Positions 6,105 to 8,494 of a stretch of DNA of 8,494 bases are shown one piece after another; position 1 is the stretch's first letter; every line of letters begins with the position of its first letter. Origin of the DNA: SBAX01 sp964421865 (GTDB lineage Bacteria; Planctomycetota; Phycisphaerae; UBA1845); NCBI GenBank assembly GCA_964421865.1, contig CAYQZH010000204.1, positions 1 to 8,494 on the forward strand, read 5' to 3'. Made by a program: the position numbers and the translations under genes. The notes beneath the pieces are model-generated. The model was given only the letters and a program-made list of their open reading frames with translations. It was not told the DNA's origin and searched no databases.

Positions 6105-7434
6105 AGAGCCTCGCGTCCCAACTGTACAACGCGCCCTGACGCTCGCGCCAGAACTCCAGCTCCACCGGGTCGCCCGGTAGGAGGTTGGCGAGCAACGAGC
6201 CGACGTGCTCGACGTCGGCCAGATGGTACGAACCCAGCGAGACGAGTAAATCTCCCGGTCGCATCCCGGCCTGATCGGCGGGGCTTCGCGGCTCCACGCC
6301 GAGCACGATGACCCCGACCTGACGCCGTAATTGGAATCGCTTGGCGACATGCTCCTTCACGTCGGCGAGCGTCAGGCCCAGATGCGGCAAGGCCAGCCGC
6401 TCGCCGTCGGGCTTGGGAACCGGCTTGAGGGTGACCTTCGCTTCCTTGGTCGTACCGTCGTGCACGAGCTTAAAGGCCACGTCGTCGCCGGCTTGGTGTT
6501 GGAGCATTTCGACGTAGAAGTCCACGCCGCGCGAGAGTCGTCGCCCGTCGACGGCCTGGACCACATCGCCGACCTTGACGCCCGCCTGGTCTGCCGGTCC
6601 TTTCTCGCGGACCTCGGTCACCACGGCCGGGTCCGTGCCGCTCACCCGCATTCCCACCGTTACCTTGTTGAGCTTCTCGCCGTCCAGCACTTCCGGCAAA
6701 ATCTCACGAAGCTGGTCGACCGGAATCGCGAAACCGATGTTTTGGGCGTCAGTGCGGATGGCCGTGTTGATGCCGATCAATTCGCCGAGAATGTTGAGAA
6801 GCGGGCCGCCAGAGTTGCCGGGGTTGATGCTCGCGTCGGTTTGGATCACGTCGCGGTAGACAACGCGTCCGTCCACCTCGAGCTCGCGGTGCAGGGCGCT
6901 GACCACGCCGACGGTCACGGTGTTGTGCAGACCGACGGGGTTGCCGACGGCGATGGTCTGCTCGCCGATCATCAGGTCGTTGCTGCGCCCCAGCGGGATC
7001 GGGACGAGTGGAGCGCGCGGGTCCACCTTGATGACCGCAAGATCGCGGGCGGTATCCCGCCCGATGATCCGGGCTTCGTATTCCGTCCCGTCGGCCAAGA
7101 TCACTCCGAGCTGCGCCGCCGATGCGACGACATGGGCGTTGGTGACGATGTAACCGTCCTGGTGCAGAACGAAGCCGCTGCCGACGCTGCGCTGGCTGCG
7201 CTCGGACGGGACGGGGAACAGGTCGCCGAAGATGTTGACGCCCCATCGCTCGACCTCAATCTTGGCCGTGGCGGAGATGTTGACCACCGAGTCCCGGGCC
7301 CGCTCGTAGGCCTCCACGACGGGAGTGCGACGGCGATCGCGCCCGGTCGGCTCAGCTCGGCCGGAGGCCGGCGCCCATCCCGCCGCCAGGCAAACCCACA
7401 CCAGAGCCCAGCCTTGCAACCTGCCCCAACGCAT
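6094..7434 (-). CDS. Periplasmic HtrA/DegP-type serine protease with two PDZ domains
   Basis: This is an ATP-independent envelope protease/chaperone that degrades or refolds damaged exported proteins. It has 446 residues. Residues 1-27 are a signal peptide (hydrophobic ALVWVCLAAGWAPA, likely cut after SGRA). The trypsin-like domain spans about 35-250, with catalytic triad H101 (IVTNAHVV), D131 (RDLAVIKV) and S208 (INPGNSGGPL). The LA loop (about 58-83, containing FGDLFPVPSERSQR) is short. PDZ1 is about 255-338 (ADQAGVKVGDVVQAVDG) and PDZ2 about 350-432 (SPADQAGMRPGDLLVSLG). The triad is intact, so it should be active. ATG 7434 has GAGGGA 6 bases upstream and leads directly into the signal peptide. 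Its stop lies inside the start of the DUF971 gene, so the two probably form one operon. I cannot tell DegP, DegQ and DegS orthology apart; the two PDZ domains and lack of an anchor favour the DegP/DegQ type. Confidence 0.95.
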   Translation of the reverse strand: MRWGRLQGWALVWVCLAAGWAPASGRAEPTGRDRRRTPVVEAYERARDSVVNISATAKIEVERWGVNIFGDLFPVPSERSQRSVGSGFVLHQDGYIVTNAHVVASAAQLGVILADGTEYEARIIGRDTARDLAVIKVDPRAPLVPIPLGRSNDLMIGEQTIAVGNPVGLHNTVTVGVVSALHRELEVDGRVVYRDVIQTDASINPGNSGGPLLNILGELIGINTAIRTDAQNIGFAIPVDQLREILPEVLDGEKLNKVTVGMRVSGTDPAVVTEVREKGPADQAGVKVGDVVQAVDGRRLSRGVDFYVEMLQHQAGDDVAFKLVHDGTTKEAKVTLKPVPKPDGERLALPHLGLTLADVKEHVAKRFQLRRQVGVIVLGVEPRSPADQAGMRPGDLLVSLGSYHLADVEHVGSLLANLLPGDPVELEFWRERQGALYSWDARLYAR

Positions 7435-7565
7435 GTTTGTCCCTCGAAGCCGCTCTTCTTGTTAGACGACGAGCCATGTCCGATCCCGTCAGCCTCCGGC
7501 TCCGCCAGGCTTGGGCATGCCCCCCACGCATCACCTCATCCATCACGGAGCACTGGGCGTCGTCA
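7435..7565. other. Gap between HtrA and DUF1569 genes with a GGGCATGCCC palindrome
   Basis: This is a 131-base gap on a same-strand gene pair. It holds a perfect 10-bp palindrome GGGCATGCCC (7513-7522) and an inverted AGCCT/AGGCT pair beside it. Short open frames on both strands here look like non-coding translation. No good -10/-35 pair is visible for the protease gene, so read-through from the DUF1569 gene is possible. Confidence 0.4.
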
Positions 7566-8054
7566 TTACGGATGCAGAAAGCTCAGGTGCAGCTCCGCGT
7601 GGCGCAGGTTTAGGGCGATCCGCTCGTCGGGCGGCATCCGTCCCCATGCGGGGCTGTAGAACTTCGCCGGTTCGCCGGACTTGAGGCGGTGAAGCGCTTG
7701 GCGGAGGCGGCTTGCGCCGTCGTCGGTGCTCAACGCCTGTGTTCCGAAGGTGCCGTTCTCGACCTTGGGGATGCGTACTCCGGCCGGCATTCCCTCCCGC
7801 AAATATTTCTTTTTCTTGAGCCGCAGGATAGGCCGAATGAACCACGGCACCTGGAACGGATAGCCCTCGTAGGCGTAGTTGACCCATGTGGCAAGATGGC
7901 CGAAGACCTGGCCGGGCGTCCAGTTGCCGGTGCGACGCAACGTCCCCGCCTTGTCGGCGGCGACGAGGCGGTCGAGGTCGGCGAGCACGTCGTCCACGGT
8001 CGCGAAGCGGAGGCGGCGACGGTCCGTTATCTTGGCTGTGTTGGCGGTGCTCAT
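7566..8054 (-). CDS. DUF1569 domain protein (DinB-like fold)
   Basis: This is a 162-residue cytoplasmic protein that is all one domain. Seen: RRRLRFATVDDVLADLDRL (12-30), NWTPGQVFGHLATWVNYAYEGYPF (44-67), PWFIRPILRLKKKKYLREGMPAG (70-92) and the terminal RHAELHLSFLHP (151-162). H53, H152 and H156 fit the three-histidine metal site of DinB-fold proteins, here inferred by position. The family is common in Planctomycetota and related groups. Its biochemical role is not known; DinB-fold relatives include thiol-dependent transferases, but nothing here shows that activity. The ATG at 8054 opens the recognisable domain within 12 residues, but no clear ribosome site precedes it, and no better in-frame start is seen. 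It ends 131 bases before the HtrA gene on the same strand. Confidence 0.88.
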   Translation of the reverse strand: MSTANTAKITDRRRLRFATVDDVLADLDRLVAADKAGTLRRTGNWTPGQVFGHLATWVNYAYEGYPFQVPWFIRPILRLKKKKYLREGMPAGVRIPKVENGTFGTQALSTDDGASRLRQALHRLKSGEPAKFYSPAWGRMPPDERIALNLRHAELHLSFLHP

Positions 8055-8222
8055 GGGCGTCGATCGGCCACAGCAGCTACGTCTTCAGCAGCGTTCATCG
8101 TAGACGAAACTACGGGCCTCGTCCACTCAGCGTGAACCTACGAGGTCGCCAGGGGTGGGCGTCACGAAAGTCGGTACGGTCAGGTTTGTGCGGGCGAGGG
8201 GGCCGTCGAGCTGCGATCAGGT

Positions 8223-8246
8223 GACCGACTGGGAAGCCGGTCCCAC
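8223..8246. repeat. Second copy of the GTCCCAC palindrome family
   Basis: The 24 bases match 4092-4115 at 22 positions: a GACCGACTGG start, AAG, then CGGTCCCAC. The imperfect hairpin GACCGACT/AGCCGGTC keeps pairing through one G-T type change. It lies 169 bases upstream of the DUF1569 start and has no visible inverted partner. Confidence 0.65.
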
Positions 8247-8400
8247 GTAGAAAGATGGGGCCGTCCTCGCAGTCTCGAAAGCACGCGCGGGGGCTATCCC
8301 GGCGTGCCGGGAGACGCTCGGATCGAAGAATGGCACGTCAACGGCCAGACCCGAACGGCCACCTCCGCGGGACGTTGACAGGGAACGGGCCTTCTTGGCC

Positions 8401-8419
8401 GTCGGTCCCACAAGTCTTG
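8401..8419. repeat. Half copy of the palindrome family just after a stop codon
   Basis: GTCGGTCCCACAAGTCTTG matches 4105-4123 at 18 of 19 positions. On the minus strand it begins 10 bases after the stop of the partial gene at the right edge, nearly the same offset (9 bases) as the copy behind the haloperoxidase-like gene. The inner hairpin differs: GGCC/GGCC around TTCTT (8389-8400 region) replaces the GACCGACT stem. Confidence 0.6.
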
Positions 8420-8429
8420 GTGGGCTTCT

Positions 8430-8494
8430 TTAGTTCCCCCCCGGCGTGCCGCCCGCGGGTTTGCCCGCGATCAGCCCGTCAAGCTGGGTCTTGA
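8430..8494 (-). CDS. C-terminal end of an unidentified minus-strand protein
   Basis: From the right edge a minus-strand frame reads KTQLDGLIAGKPAGGTPGGN and then TAA (8432-8430). The first half looks helical and protein-like and the Gly/Pro-rich tail is typical of a protein end, while the other two minus frames hit stops within a few codons. About 20 residues are too few to name the family. The family-type repeat placed 10 bases after this stop, as behind another real gene here, adds some support. Confidence 0.4.
   Translation of the reverse strand, partial: KTQLDGLIAGKPAGGTPGGN

Larger units (their letters stand above)
8055..8429. other. Gene-poor region with palindromic elements
   Basis: These 375 bases show no credible protein. 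Frames on either strand are Arg- and Ser-rich with no domain pattern. It contains one copy of the TGTGGGAC-type palindrome (8223-8246), a TCCCGGC/GCCGGGA near-perfect palindrome with a 2-base centre (8297-8312) and a half copy (8401-8419). The promoter for the DUF1569 gene should lie in 8055-8150; a poor TGGACG-N17-TACGAT match on the minus strand (8125-8097) is the best candidate. Confidence 0.45.

Noticed and set aside
6331..7659. Plus-strand open frame (442 codons) opposite the HtrA gene
   Set aside because: It is His/Asp/Val-rich antisense translation of a protease with an intact triad and two PDZ domains, and it runs on into non-coding sequence.
8097..8125. TGGACG-N17-TACGAT as promoter of the DUF1569 gene
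   Set aside because: Only 4 of 6 bases match in each box with no extended -10, which is near chance level, so it is not listed as its own feature.
1..8494. CRISPR array, tRNA/rRNA, insertion sequence, prophage or toxin-antitoxin system
   Set aside because: No regularly spaced direct repeats, no tRNA-like cloverleaf, no transposase or integrase motifs and no small paired genes were seen. The repeats present are short palindromes at gene ends.

Overview
The window is a GC-rich piece of bacterial chromosome with ordinary housekeeping and envelope genes. No mobile element, phage, CRISPR array or defence system is visible. The likely source is a Planctomycetota-like bacterium. This is an inference from four things: the mix of a DUF1569 protein, a two-PDZ HtrA protease followed by a DUF971 protein, and a secreted haloperoxidase-like protein; the Cys + hydrophobic + Arg tail on that secreted protein; a fragment with FG-GAP-type sequence; and short intergenic palindromes that begin TGTGG(G/C)AC. 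No rRNA or other marker is present to settle the taxonomy.

Layout. Bases 1-384 (minus) hold the 5' end of an FG-GAP-like reading frame that runs off the left edge and is interrupted or overlain by a cluster of hairpins (18-109). From about 682 to 2907 (plus) lies priA, the replication-restart helicase. It converges, with only 21 bp between stop codons, on a minus-strand dNTP triphosphohydrolase (HD domain; 4047-2929). Upstream of that gene, also on the minus strand, is a secreted vanadium-haloperoxidase-like/PAP2 protein (5482-4133) with a credible extended -10 promoter of its own. Next on the minus strand is a tight pair: a periplasmic HtrA/DegP-type protease (7434-6094) whose stop overlaps the start of a DUF971 protein (6104-5739) by 11 bp. 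A DUF1569 (DinB-fold) protein follows at 8054-7566 (minus). The right end is mainly non-coding, with more palindromes and the last 20 or so codons of a minus-strand gene.

How the parts relate. PriA (fork restart) and the dNTPase (nucleotide pool control) both touch DNA replication, but they converge and are not co-transcribed. The HtrA/DUF971 pair looks like one translationally coupled unit. The haloperoxidase-like protein looks independently transcribed.

The most interesting non-genic signal is a set of short palindromic elements just downstream of stop codons. Two of them are inverted doublets resembling REP doublets (REPINs). In one doublet (5654-5707) the two hairpin arms share the same tetraloop and differ by compensatory base-pair changes.
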